Shown in pieces: positions 45,214 through 53,224 of a DNA stretch of 64,000 bases. This DNA comes from Bacteroidota bacterium (GTDB lineage Bacteria > Bacteroidota > Bacteroidia > Bacteroidales > F082), in assembly GCA_018816765.1 (NCBI GenBank), contig JAHIUX010000068.1:1-64000 (forward strand), given 5' to 3'. Each line of letters starts with the position of its first letter. The stretch's first letter is position 1. The notes below the pieces were generated by a model. That model did no database searches. It was not told the DNA's origin and saw only the letters and a list, made by a program, of their open reading frames with translations. The position numbers were made by a program, and so were the translations under genes.

Positions 45214-45627
45214 CTACTGTTGATTGTACCTGAGCGTTACCGATTGCTTCAGGTCGGGATGCAGGCTTAGGGCTACCGGACAGGTTTTCGAGATGTGCTC
45301 GAGGATACGCTGCTCTTTTGCCGAATAATTGTTGTGTGGAAAGGTAATTTCTATGATAATTTCAGCGATACGCCGCGGGTCGGAGGCCATGATCTTGGTT
45401 ACCCCAGCTTCGGCTCCGTCAATGGTGAAACCATGCTCGCGGGCAGCGATGCCCATGATGGTCAGCATGCAGCTGCACAATGCCGCAGCAACGGTGTCGG
45501 TGGGTGAAAACGCTTCACCCTTGCCTTTGTTGTCGACAGGAGCATCGGTGATCACTTTGGTTCCCGATTGCACATGTGTCATCTCGGTACGCAGATCACT
45601 GAGGTATTTTGTGGTTATTGTAGGCAT
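45214..45627 (-). CDS. OsmC/Ohr family protein
   Basis: 137 residues. Two conserved cysteines, in ALCSCMLTIMG (~50-60) and ISKTCPVALSL (near residue 115), correspond to the peroxidatic and resolving cysteines of OsmC/Ohr thiol peroxidases. FSPTDTVAAALCSCM is the family signature. Likely reduces organic hydroperoxides. First gene of the operon with the hotdog thioesterase and a lipoprotein; -7 box at 45661-45668. Confidence 0.9.
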   Translation of the reverse strand: MPTITTKYLSDLRTEMTHVQSGTKVITDAPVDNKGKGEAFSPTDTVAAALCSCMLTIMGIAAREHGFTIDGAEAGVTKIMASDPRRIAEIIIEITFPHNNYSAKEQRILEHISKTCPVALSLHPDLKQSVTLRYNQQ

Positions 45628-45660
45628 GGTGGAAGTAAATTTTTTGTGGGACTATGGTTA

Positions 45661-45668
45661 CAAAAGTA
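45661..45668 (-). promoter_or_regulatory. -7 box TACTTTTG of the osmC operon
   Basis: CAAAAGTA on the plus strand; exact minus-strand TAnnTTTG match, 33 nt before the ATG at 45627. Confidence 0.5.
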
Positions 45669-45693
45669 CGAAAAAGGTACTTGGCTGGAGAAC

Positions 45694-45723
45694 AAAAAAG
45701 CCCCCCGATTTTCATCGGAAGGC
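45694..45723 (-). terminator. Intrinsic terminator of the Lys/Cys-rich small gene
   Basis: A stem with two mismatches between GCCCCCCGAT (45700-45709) and ATCGGAAGGC (45714-45723), TTTC loop, and six T on the minus strand after it. Lies 29 nt past the stop codon. Confidence 0.7.
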
Positions 45724-45751
45724 CCAAACCAAATTAAAACAAAACGTTTGG

Positions 45752-46015
45752 TTATTTCTTTTCAGGTGATTTGGTTTCATCACATGTTTTCTTCACATCC
45801 TTGTCGCATTTTGTTTCTTTGCTGCAGCATGATGATTTCTTTTCGGTGCATTCACCTTTTTTGGTCTTCTTGTCTTTCTTGTCGTCGTCTTTCTTTTTGT
45901 CGTCGTCTTGTTTAACCATTTCAACGTTGCTTGATTGGGCAACAACAGTCTGGATGTTTGCTACGCCAAAAGCGAAAAATGCGATGATGGCAAAAGTGAG
46001 GGCTAATTTTTTCAT
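45752..46015 (-). CDS. Small exported Lys/Asp-rich, Cys-containing protein
   Basis: 87 residues. A signal peptide (MKKLALTFAIIAFFAFGVANIQTVVAQ, given here as positions 1-27) precedes a low-complexity tail dominated by K, D and E with five cysteines (one in GEC, a CC pair, one in TKC, one in KTC). Probably periplasmic. No family recognised; a metal-binding or redox role is a guess from composition. It has its own promoter and terminator and is divergent from a sensor kinase gene. Confidence 0.72.
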   Translation of the reverse strand: MKKLALTFAIIAFFAFGVANIQTVVAQSSNVEMVKQDDDKKKDDDKKDKKTKKGECTEKKSSCCSKETKCDKDVKKTCDETKSPEKK

Positions 46016-46049
46016 GATTGTCTATTTATTTTTAATCAATATTACCACA

Positions 46050-46057
46050 CAAAAGTA
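46050..46057 (-). promoter_or_regulatory. -7 box TACTTTTG of the Lys/Cys-rich gene
   Basis: CAAAAGTA on the plus strand; exact minus-strand TAnnTTTG match, 34 nt before the ATG at 46015. Back to back with the plus-strand box 12 bp away. Confidence 0.5.
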
Positions 46058-46068
46058 ATACGACTTAT

Positions 46069-46076
46069 TACCTTTG
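46069..46076 (+). promoter_or_regulatory. -7 box TACCTTTG of the two-component operon
   Basis: Exact TAnnTTTG match, 94 nt upstream of the histidine kinase ATG at 46171. Confidence 0.4.
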
Positions 46077-46170
46077 TCTGTTAATGCCCTGTTAAAATCT
46101 GTTAATGATTTGTTAAGCACAAGAAACACAAGGCTACAAGGCGTAATTTTGGCTGAATTTCAACAGTTTG

Positions 46171-47469
46171 ATGAAAAAACGTTTGTTTAACTATTTTATT
46201 ATCATGGCCTCGGTAGCCTTGCTTGGCGTGGTCATCACGCAGGTTTACTGGGTCAGCAACGCGATGACACTCAAGGAGGAACAATTCTCGGGCAGTGTCC
46301 GCATCGGCATGAAAAGTGTGCTGAACCAGCTTGTCCTTCGGCACAACGATTCCACACTCCGGCAACTGTCGTCACCATTTCCGTGTTTCATTGAAAAAAC
46401 AAGCGTTTCCGACATCATCAGGCCTGCTGTGCTCGATTCCCTGATCAAGGCCGAAATGGGCTGTATGAAAATCAGCAAGGATTATGTGTATGCCATCTAT
46501 AACCGGAAAACAAACCGCATGGCAATGGGTCAATATGACACCTATCGCGAAGCGCTGATCAATTCTGACCACCAGCAAAGTATCGGCGCACTGATCAGTC
46601 ATGGCGATTATTACCTGAGCCTGTATTTTCCCAACCAGCATTCGATGATCATCAAACAAATGATTGGCTGGATGTTGCTGTCGGCTGCATTGATGCTGGT
46701 GGTTATCCTGAGTTTCTGGTACACCGTGAACACCGTTTTCAGGCAAAAGAAAATTTCGGAGATGAAGACCGACTTCATCAACAATATGACCCATGAGTTC
46801 AAGACCCCCATCGCCACCATTTCACTGGCCTCGGAAATGCTGATGAAGCCCGAAGTGAACGAGTCGGCCGATAAAATCAGAAAATACGCTTCAGTTATCT
46901 ACGACGAAAACAACAGGTTGCAAAACCAGGTAGAGCAGGTGCTTCAGATTGCCATCCTCGACAAGGGCGAAACAAAGCTTAAGCCCAGAGAGATCGATGT
47001 ACACAGGCTGCTTGAGAAGATTGCGGAAAACTTTGAACTGCAGGTCAGGGGGCGAAAAGGACAAATTGCGCTTTCGCTGAAGGCTTCCAATGCCATAATT
47101 ACAGCCGACAAAATGCACCTGATGAATGTATTCTCGAACCTGATCGATAACGCCATTAAATATTCACCCGAAGCACCGCAGATCAACCTGAGCACCACCT
47201 CGGACCAGCATGGAATCCATGTCCATATCAGCGACAAGGGCATTGGCATTGCTCCCGAAAACCAACACCTTATTTTTAAAAACCTGTTCCGTGTGCACAC
47301 AGGCGACCTGCACGATGTTAAGGGTTTTGGCCTGGGACTCTATTACGTAAAACGCCTAATCGAGATGCACCAGGGAAACATCAGCGTGAAAAGTGAAACC
47401 GGGAAAGGTTCGGTTTTTTCCGTATTTTTACCGTATAAAACCAACATAAATCAACCGGACAATGAATGA
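46171..47469 (+). CDS. Sensor histidine kinase
   Basis: 432 residues. Two transmembrane helices (~8-27 and ~168-190) enclose a ~140-residue periplasmic sensor with two cysteines (C72, C98). The HisKA motif NNMTHEFKTP carries the phospho-acceptor H208, followed by N box NLIDNAIKYS, G1 DKGIGIAPE and G2 GFGLGLYYVK. Start ATG 46171 rather than TTG 46168. Overlaps the response regulator gene by 8 bp. The signal is unknown; the Cys-rich exported protein encoded divergently may be a target or partner. Confidence 0.93.
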   Translation: MKKRLFNYFIIMASVALLGVVITQVYWVSNAMTLKEEQFSGSVRIGMKSVLNQLVLRHNDSTLRQLSSPFPCFIEKTSVSDIIRPAVLDSLIKAEMGCMKISKDYVYAIYNRKTNRMAMGQYDTYREALINSDHQQSIGALISHGDYYLSLYFPNQHSMIIKQMIGWMLLSAALMLVVILSFWYTVNTVFRQKKISEMKTDFINNMTHEFKTPIATISLASEMLMKPEVNESADKIRKYASVIYDENNRLQNQVEQVLQIAILDKGETKLKPREIDVHRLLEKIAENFELQVRGRKGQIALSLKASNAIITADKMHLMNVFSNLIDNAIKYSPEAPQINLSTTSDQHGIHVHISDKGIGIAPENQHLIFKNLFRVHTGDLHDVKGFGLGLYYVKRLIEMHQGNISVKSETGKGSVFSVFLPYKTNINQPDNE

Positions 47470-48184
47470 TCATGCACAGGATAAAATCCACATACTCGTA
47501 GTCGAGGATGATCCAAACCTGAGTATGGTGCTGCAGGACTATCTTGAATTACTGCACTATGTCACCGTGTTGGGAAAAGATGGTGAAGAAGGGCTCGCAC
47601 TGTTCAACAAAGGAAAATTTGACCTGTGCATACTCGATGTGATGCTTCCAAAGCTTGATGGTTTCAGCCTCGCATCGGCCATCAGGGCAAAAAACGAAAC
47701 CATCCCGATCATTTTTCTGACAGCCAAAGCCCTGAAAGAAGACCGGATCAAGGGATTTCAACATGGTTGCGACGACTATATCACCAAGCCATTCAGCACC
47801 GAAGAGCTGAGCCTGCGCATCAAGGCCATACTGAAACGTTGTAGCCGCGACAAATACCTCGAATTGCTCGAAACGGAAGAGGTGTTTTCAATCGGCAGCT
47901 TCGAATTCGATGCAATCAATATGGTGTTGCGCTCTCCCTTTGGTGACCAGACGCTCACCCGCAAAGAAGCCGCACTGCTTAAGTTGTTGTGCTTGAACAC
48001 CAATAAGTTGCTTACCAGGGAAACAGCCCTGAAAACGGTGTGGGGCGAAAGCGACTATTTCCTCGGTCGCAGCATGGATGTGTTCATTACCCGGCTGCGC
48101 AAATACCTGCGTGAAGATCCAAATGTGAATATCAGCAATGTGCACGGCACAGGCTTCAAACTCGAAGTAAAAGAAGGTTCATAA
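47462..48184 (+). CDS. OmpR-family response regulator
   Basis: 240 residues. Receiver domain with acidic pair VEDD (~15-17), phospho-acceptor D59 in CILDVMLP, and K in YITKPF; C-terminal winged helix (~145-238: LTRKEAALLKLL, VFITRLRKYLRED, NVHGTGFKLE). Works with the overlapping upstream kinase. Two lipoprotein genes follow after 185 bp and could belong to its regulon (inference). Confidence 0.95.
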   Translation: MNDHAQDKIHILVVEDDPNLSMVLQDYLELLHYVTVLGKDGEEGLALFNKGKFDLCILDVMLPKLDGFSLASAIRAKNETIPIIFLTAKALKEDRIKGFQHGCDDYITKPFSTEELSLRIKAILKRCSRDKYLELLETEEVFSIGSFEFDAINMVLRSPFGDQTLTRKEAALLKLLCLNTNKLLTRETALKTVWGESDYFLGRSMDVFITRLRKYLREDPNVNISNVHGTGFKLEVKEGS

Positions 48185-48294
48185 ACCTGCCTTTCCCTTT
48201 CAGCTTTCGTTTCCATTATGTAAGGTGCAAGCATTTTATATGCATCCAACCGATAAAACGCTGCGTTTAATAAAAAAAACAGCCTATGGCTTTC

Positions 48295-48316
48295 ATTGCC
48301 TGCGGAAACAGGCAAT
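48295..48316. other. Perfect 8-bp inverted repeat
   Basis: ATTGCCTG (48295-48302) and CAGGCAAT (48309-48316) flank CGGAAA. No T run follows on either strand, so it is not a normal terminator. It may be a leader hairpin or a protein-binding site for the lipoprotein gene at 48370. Confidence 0.45.
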
Positions 48317-48369
48317 CGTACTGATTTCTTCAATATAATTGCAACATTCAACGGTTTAACTATCGTTTT

Positions 48370-48939
48370 ATGAAGCGCACCTTCCAATGCTTCCTGTTGA
48401 CTTTGCTTCTCTTTGCCTGCAACAATGAACTTCCGGTTCAGAAAGACATGGTCTTTCATGTTAACCGGCAATTGTTGAGTGAGGAAGCCTGTATTAATTC
48501 TTCGGCTTTGTTTGGAATTTATCCACCGCGAAACTGGTTTCCGGCAGCTGATTCAAGCCAGTTGTGGAAGCAGCTGCAGGCTTCAAGTAAACAAGAAATT
48601 ATTGGCCTCTTTAAACCCGATTCGGTCAATTGCCTGATGCTGGTCATGGCATTTCCCGATGCTGACAGTTTGCTGTTCAGGGAAATGATCAGCAACCCTT
48701 CCGCTTATTACAATGCCGATTCAATCTGGGCATCGGTGCAGTCAGGTGCATTTCAGTACAATGGTTTTTCCATCCAGCAAATTATCCTTCAAAAAGATGA
48801 ATTAAGCGTTTTCAAATTATTCTTTTCGGATAATCAGGGGGTTACCGAGTTAAACGTCATGCTTCCTAAAACCGTTGATCAGGATATCATGAAAGTTGTT
48901 GAATCAACTATAGGTTCAGTGTTTCATATTAACCATTAA
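48370..48939 (+). CDS. Hypothetical lipoprotein
   Basis: 189 residues. Lipobox-like LFAC (C17) after a hydrophobic stretch, then NNELPVQKD. The rest is a soluble alpha/beta domain with no recognised family. Precedes the Bor-like lipoprotein gene by 12 bp, so the two are probably co-transcribed and end at the terminator at 49290. Confidence 0.72.
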   Translation: MKRTFQCFLLTLLLFACNNELPVQKDMVFHVNRQLLSEEACINSSALFGIYPPRNWFPAADSSQLWKQLQASSKQEIIGLFKPDSVNCLMLVMAFPDADSLLFREMISNPSAYYNADSIWASVQSGAFQYNGFSIQQIILQKDELSVFKLFFSDNQGVTELNVMLPKTVDQDIMKVVESTIGSVFHINH

Positions 48940-48951
48940 AATCACCTTCGT

Positions 48952-49245
48952 ATGAAAAAAATCAGATGCTTTACCATGGCTGCATTGATGGCCTTTTTAC
49001 TTTCATCATGCTACACATCGATCCATACTGTTGGCAATGGATCAAAAACAGGGGTGAAAGTACAGGATAAAGAATGGTATGCGCTTTTCGGTTTGGTCCC
49101 GATAAACAAGGTTGACTCAAAGCTGATGGCTGGTGGCGCAACAGACTATACCATCAAGACACAGCACAAATTTGTTGATGTGGTTATTTCAGCCTTCACC
49201 GGAATTGTGACCATATCGTGCCAGACTGTCGAAGTGCAAAAATAA
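48952..49245 (+). CDS. Bor-like small lipoprotein
   Basis: 97 residues. Signal sequence with lipobox LSSC (C20), then a small beta domain. WYALFGLVPINKVDSKLMAGGA and a late TGIVTISCQTVEV resemble the Bor/Iss serum-resistance lipoprotein family in length, Trp-Gly-Lys-Val pattern and late Cys. Similarity is by eye only. Second gene of a two-gene unit; terminator follows. Confidence 0.62.
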   Translation: MKKIRCFTMAALMAFLLSSCYTSIHTVGNGSKTGVKVQDKEWYALFGLVPINKVDSKLMAGGATDYTIKTQHKFVDVVISAFTGIVTISCQTVEVQK

Positions 49246-49289
49246 GCCTTCGCCCATTCCTTTCTTTAAAACAATCCAACCAACTCAAG

Positions 49290-49325
49290 GCCGGACAGTT
49301 TGCGACTGTCTGGCTTTGCTTTTTT
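49290..49325 (+). terminator. Intrinsic terminator after the Bor-like gene
   Basis: GCCGGACAGT (49290-49299) pairs with ACTGTCTGGC (49305-49314, one G-U pair), followed by a T-rich run. Confidence 0.85.
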
Positions 49326-49359
49326 GAAGAATAAGGCTTTAAACCAACAATTTACGCAC

Positions 49360-50175
49360 CTATTTCTTGTAATAGGTCATGGCTTCAGGAAGCCACTTTT
49401 TGATCTGTGCAATGCGGGTTGCATCCGAAGGGTGCGTGCTCAGGAACTCGGGTGGTGCCTGACCGCCTTTCATCTGGGCCATGCGCTCCCAGAAGCTCAC
49501 CGCCTGGTTTGGGTTGTAGCCTGCCATGGCCATAAAAATAAGTCCCAGCTTATCGGCTTCACTTTCATGCAACCTGCTAAACGGAAGCAAAACACCTACC
49601 TGGCTGCCAACCCCAAAAGCCGTCATCCACATGGCCTGTGTCTGTTCCGGCTTTTCCTGCAACGCCACCGCCAGTGCCATACCACCCAGTTCGGTCAGCA
49701 ATCCCTGGCTCATGCGCTCGCTCCCATGCTCAGCAATGGCATGGGCCACTTCATGCCCCATGACGACAGCCATCCCGGTTTCATCTTTGGTGATGGGCAG
49801 GATACCGGTGTAAAAGACCACCTTGCCTCCGGGCATGCACCAGGCGTTTGCTTCCTGGCTTTCGATCAGGTTAAACTCCCATTGGTAGCCGTTGAGCTGC
49901 GATTTCATCCCCTTGTCGTTGAAGTATTTTTCAACAGCGGTTTTGATTTTCTGCCCCACACTTTTCACCATTGCGGTTTGCTGCGTGTTCGTCGATAATT
50001 TATTTTCCTTCAGAAATTCATCATACTGCTGAAAGCTCATGCTCATCATCTGTGAAGCAGGAACAAGGTTCAGTTGATTGCGGCCGGTAATGGGCACCTT
50101 GGTACATGCAGCTGCGATAAGGGCCAGAAAAATTATGAATATCAGGAATCGTCCTGATCTGTTGAAGTAACGCAT
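49360..50175 (-). CDS. M48-family zinc metalloprotease lipoprotein
   Basis: 271 residues. Hydrophobic N-terminus with lipobox IAAAC (C24), then TKVPITGRNQLNLVP, which is typical of the BepA/LoiP-like M48 group. Zinc motif HEVAHAIAEHG with the third ligand in ESEADKLG. Probably periplasmic quality control of outer-membrane proteins. Start ATG 50175 follows a -7 box (50193-50200); the frame is open to 50226 but lacks a signal there. Convergent with the Bor-like gene. Confidence 0.92.
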   Translation of the reverse strand: MRYFNRSGRFLIFIIFLALIAAACTKVPITGRNQLNLVPASQMMSMSFQQYDEFLKENKLSTNTQQTAMVKSVGQKIKTAVEKYFNDKGMKSQLNGYQWEFNLIESQEANAWCMPGGKVVFYTGILPITKDETGMAVVMGHEVAHAIAEHGSERMSQGLLTELGGMALAVALQEKPEQTQAMWMTAFGVGSQVGVLLPFSRLHESEADKLGLIFMAMAGYNPNQAVSFWERMAQMKGGQAPPEFLSTHPSDATRIAQIKKWLPEAMTYYKK

Positions 50176-50192
50176 GGTTGATTTTTTTTTTG

Positions 50193-50200
50193 CAAAGTTA
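50193..50200 (-). promoter_or_regulatory. -7 box TAACTTTG of the M48 gene
   Basis: CAAAGTTA on the plus strand; exact minus-strand TAnnTTTG match, 17 nt before the ATG at 50175. Confidence 0.5.
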
Positions 50201-50285
50201 ATGATTCCTGCACTTGATTTTAACACCCCTTCAGTTCATAATTATGATGCAGTGTTAGGCCATACATGGTTGGCAGACACACAGC

Positions 50286-51509
50286 TTATGGCATGAAAAG
50301 GCAGCTGTCGCCATAACTCAGAAACCTGAAGTTGTTGTTGAGTGCATAGGCATAGGCTTCGCGCCAGTGATCACCAATCAGGGCCGATACTAGGAGCAGC
50401 AGGGTGCTTTTTGGCTGATGAAAATTGGTAATCAATCCTTTTACCACCCTGAACGGATATCCCGGTGCAACCATGATGGCTGTGGAAGCCGAAAGCTGGT
50501 CAAGCTGATGGATATCGAGGTATTCAAGGATGTGGCTCATCGCTGTGGCAGTCTCCTGAAGGTGTTCAGGATCATGGCCGTATGGAAACCATTGGGATAG
50601 ATGGAGTTCACGGAAGGCCTTGTTGTGTTCAAGCATGAGGCCGATCCAATACAGGCTTTCGAGGGTGCGCATACTGGTTGTTCCGATGGCAATCACTGGC
50701 CCGTCATGGTTCATCAGCTGCCTGATGGTTTGCTTTCCGACAACCATATGCTCCGCATGCATTTCATGCGCACCGATGTGCGTGCTTGTAACCGGCCTGA
50801 ATGTTCCGGCGCCTACGTGCAGGGTGACCTGGGCAAAATGCATTCCCTTGGCTTTCAGTTGCTCAATGACCGGCCCGGTAAAATGCAGGCCGGCAGTAGG
50901 CGCTGCTACCGAACCATCGTGTTTTGCGAAAACCGTCTGGTACCTTGTGTTGTCGATGGCTTCGGGAGCCCTGTTGAGATAGGGTGGCAGTGGAACCTGC
51001 CCTGCTGATTCGAGCAATTGGGCAAAGGGAATTTCAGGCACCGACCACGAAAAGGCGATTTCAGAATAACTCCCTCTGTTGCAAATGCGCTCCGCGGCAA
51101 GCACAACGGGTGTTTCGCCAACCAGAACCCTGCTTTCGAGCCGACCACCTTTCCAACGTTTTGAATTACCTACAAGGCACTGCCAGTGCACAGGCGATGG
51201 TGCCGAAAAGGCCAGCTGGAAATCGCTGATGGCACCGAGCGGCTCGAGACAAAACAACTCGATCAATGCACCTCCGGGCTTCTGGAACAACAACCTGGCA
51301 TGGATGACCCTGGTCTCATTCGATACCAGCAGTGCCTTGCCGGGCAGGTGATCGCCCAGCCTGAAAAACCGGTCTTCGGTTAGCGTTCCTCGCTTCGAAA
51401 TCAACAATTTCGACTGATCCCGCTCAGGCAACGGATATTTGGCAATCATCTCATCCGGCAAGGGATAATCGAAGGCTTCGATTCGGATAGCACCAACAGT
51501 TTCATTCAT
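50286..51509 (-). CDS. queA: S-adenosylmethionine:tRNA ribosyltransferase-isomerase
   Basis: 407 residues. Makes epoxyqueuosine in tRNA by transferring the ribosyl part of SAM to preQ1. Key stretches: PLPDEMIAKYPLPERDQSKLL near the start, VAAPTAGLHFT, VTLHVGAGTFRPV, AIGTTSMRTLES, GLITNFHQPKSTLLLLVSAL, and the terminal FLSYGDSCLF. Start ATG 51509; 16 extra upstream codons are less likely. Same pathway as the YhhQ-like transporter gene at 27.5 kb. Confidence 0.96.
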   Translation of the reverse strand: MNETVGAIRIEAFDYPLPDEMIAKYPLPERDQSKLLISKRGTLTEDRFFRLGDHLPGKALLVSNETRVIHARLLFQKPGGALIELFCLEPLGAISDFQLAFSAPSPVHWQCLVGNSKRWKGGRLESRVLVGETPVVLAAERICNRGSYSEIAFSWSVPEIPFAQLLESAGQVPLPPYLNRAPEAIDNTRYQTVFAKHDGSVAAPTAGLHFTGPVIEQLKAKGMHFAQVTLHVGAGTFRPVTSTHIGAHEMHAEHMVVGKQTIRQLMNHDGPVIAIGTTSMRTLESLYWIGLMLEHNKAFRELHLSQWFPYGHDPEHLQETATAMSHILEYLDIHQLDQLSASTAIMVAPGYPFRVVKGLITNFHQPKSTLLLLVSALIGDHWREAYAYALNNNFRFLSYGDSCLFMP

Positions 51510-51631
51510 ATCGCCGGCAAAGATAATGAATCCGCTGCGGCTGTTATGCGCCGGCAATTGATCATGGGGTCATTGCAGGCATCCGTAATTTTTCATCAAT
51601 GGAAAATTTTCCCTTGCCACCTACATTTTCA

Positions 51632-51639
51632 TATCTTTG
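51632..51639 (+). promoter_or_regulatory. -7 box TATCTTTG of pssA
   Basis: Exact TAnnTTTG match, 23 nt before the ATG at 51663. Confidence 0.5.
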
Positions 51640-51662
51640 AATGATTCAAAAACGGTGATCCT

Positions 51663-52391
51663 ATGAGCCTGAAAAAACACATTCCCAATTTCATTACCCT
51701 GCTCAACCTCCTTGCAGGGTGTATGTCGATCCTTTATTTTTCTGAAGGAAAGATCAGCGAAGCTGCCTACGCCATTTTTGCTGCGGCTGTGTTCGATTTT
51801 TTCGACGGGTTTTCTGCCAGGACGCTCAAGGCCTATTCGAAAATCGGCGGTGAGCTGGACTCCCTTGCCGATGTGGTTTCTTTTGGGGTTGCTCCGGGAT
51901 TCATCATTTACTATATGATCATGAACAGCCACGGGCGGCAGCCGTTTTACCTGGGAAACATCGACATCCTGCCATTGGCAGCTTTTCTCGTGCCCATGTT
52001 TGCAGCCCTGCGGCTCGCCAAATTTAATGTAGACACCCGGCAAAGCAGTTCTTTTCTGGGCTTGCCAACACCTGCTGCCGGACTGATGATTGCCTCGCTG
52101 CCGCTGATCAAAGCCCAGCTTTACGAAGGTCAGTCGCTGTTTTATATGGTGGTTACCAATACCTATTTTTACCTTGCCTGCGTATTTCTGTTATCGCTGC
52201 TCATGGTGCTCGAACTTCCGCTTTTCGCGCTTAAATTCAAGTCGTTTGCCTTTAAAGGAAATGAGATCAGGTATATTTTCGTGGCTGGCTCCCTGCTGCT
52301 GCTGATCTTCCTTCAGTTTGTAGCCATCCCCTTTATCGTAATGCTTTACATCTTCTTATCCCTGGTGGTATTTTTGGCCGACCTTTCCTGA
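51663..52391 (+). CDS. pssA: CDP-diacylglycerol--serine O-phosphatidyltransferase
   Basis: 242-residue inner-membrane enzyme with several helices. The CDP-alcohol phosphotransferase motif DGFSARTLKAYSKIGGELD (followed by SLAD) provides the catalytic aspartates. PNFITLLNLLAGC at the start and GVAPGFIIYYMI are typical of bacterial type II PssA. Makes phosphatidylserine for phosphatidylethanolamine synthesis. Abuts the convergent lptB gene without a gap. Confidence 0.94.
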   Translation: MSLKKHIPNFITLLNLLAGCMSILYFSEGKISEAAYAIFAAAVFDFFDGFSARTLKAYSKIGGELDSLADVVSFGVAPGFIIYYMIMNSHGRQPFYLGNIDILPLAAFLVPMFAALRLAKFNVDTRQSSSFLGLPTPAAGLMIASLPLIKAQLYEGQSLFYMVVTNTYFYLACVFLLSLLMVLELPLFALKFKSFAFKGNEIRYIFVAGSLLLLIFLQFVAIPFIVMLYIFLSLVVFLADLS

Positions 52392-53120
52392 TCAGCGTTT
52401 CCTGAGTTCGAAATTCTGACCCAGGTAAACCTTTCGCACATGCTCATCGGCTGCCAGCTCTTCCGAAGTGCCGGCCATCAGGATTGATCCCTCAAACAAC
52501 AGGTATGCCCTGTCGGTAATCGACAAGGTTTCGTGGACATTGTGGTCGGTGATCAGGATGCCGATGTTTTTCTCTTTCAGCTTGGCCACGATGAGTTGAA
52601 TATCTTCAACAGCTATCGGGTCAACACCTGCAAAAGGCTCATCGAGCAGAATAAACTTCGGGTCAACAGCCAGCGCCCTGGCAATTTCGGTGCGCCTGCG
52701 TTCGCCGCCCGAAAGCTGAATGCCCTTGCTTTTTCTGATGTGACTCAGGCCAAATTCTTCGAGCAGGCTCTCGAGGCGGATGTTTTGTTCCTCCTCACTC
52801 ATGCGTTTAAACTGCATCACCGACCTGATGTTGTCCTCAACACTCATCTGCCTGAAAACAGAAGCTTCCTGGGCAAGATAGCCAATGCCTTTCTGCGCAC
52901 GGCGAAACATGGGTTCGTTGGTGATGTCGGTGTCTTCCAGAAACACTTTTCCCGACAAGGGCTTAATCAGGCCAACAATCATGTAAAAAGTGGTTGTTTT
53001 TCCGGCCCCGTTCGGTCCGAGCAAACCAACAATTTCTCCCTGGTTTACCTCAACGGAAACAGACTTTACCACCGTACGCTGCCGGTATTTTTTGATCAGG
53101 TTTTCAGTACGCAATTTCAT
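52392..53120 (-). CDS. lptB: LPS export ABC transporter ATP-binding protein
   Basis: 242 residues. Walker [11 protein letters not shown]-loop [11 protein letters not shown], signature [15 protein letters not shown], Walker [14 protein letters not shown], and H-loop LITDHNV. The AQE..VFR and DEPFAGVDP stretches are characteristic of LptB, which powers lipopolysaccharide export with LptFG. The other lpt genes are not in the window. Confidence 0.95.
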   Translation of the reverse strand: MKLRTENLIKKYRQRTVVKSVSVEVNQGEIVGLLGPNGAGKTTTFYMIVGLIKPLSGKVFLEDTDITNEPMFRRAQKGIGYLAQEASVFRQMSVEDNIRSVMQFKRMSEEEQNIRLESLLEEFGLSHIRKSKGIQLSGGERRRTEIARALAVDPKFILLDEPFAGVDPIAVEDIQLIVAKLKEKNIGILITDHNVHETLSITDRAYLLFEGSILMAGTSEELAADEHVRKVYLGQNFELRKR

Positions 53121-53151
53121 AAGTTCATCTTAAGCCTACACGATAACGAAA

Positions 53152-53159
53152 CAAAAGTA
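53152..53159 (-). promoter_or_regulatory. -7 box TACTTTTG of lptB
   Basis: CAAAAGTA on the plus strand; exact minus-strand TAnnTTTG match, 31 nt before the ATG at 53120. Confidence 0.5.
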
Positions 53160-53224
53160 CCATAATTGTCCCGAAGCCATGCATTCAGGGTGTCGATTTC
53201 CCAAATTTGCTGAAGTGCTATTCG

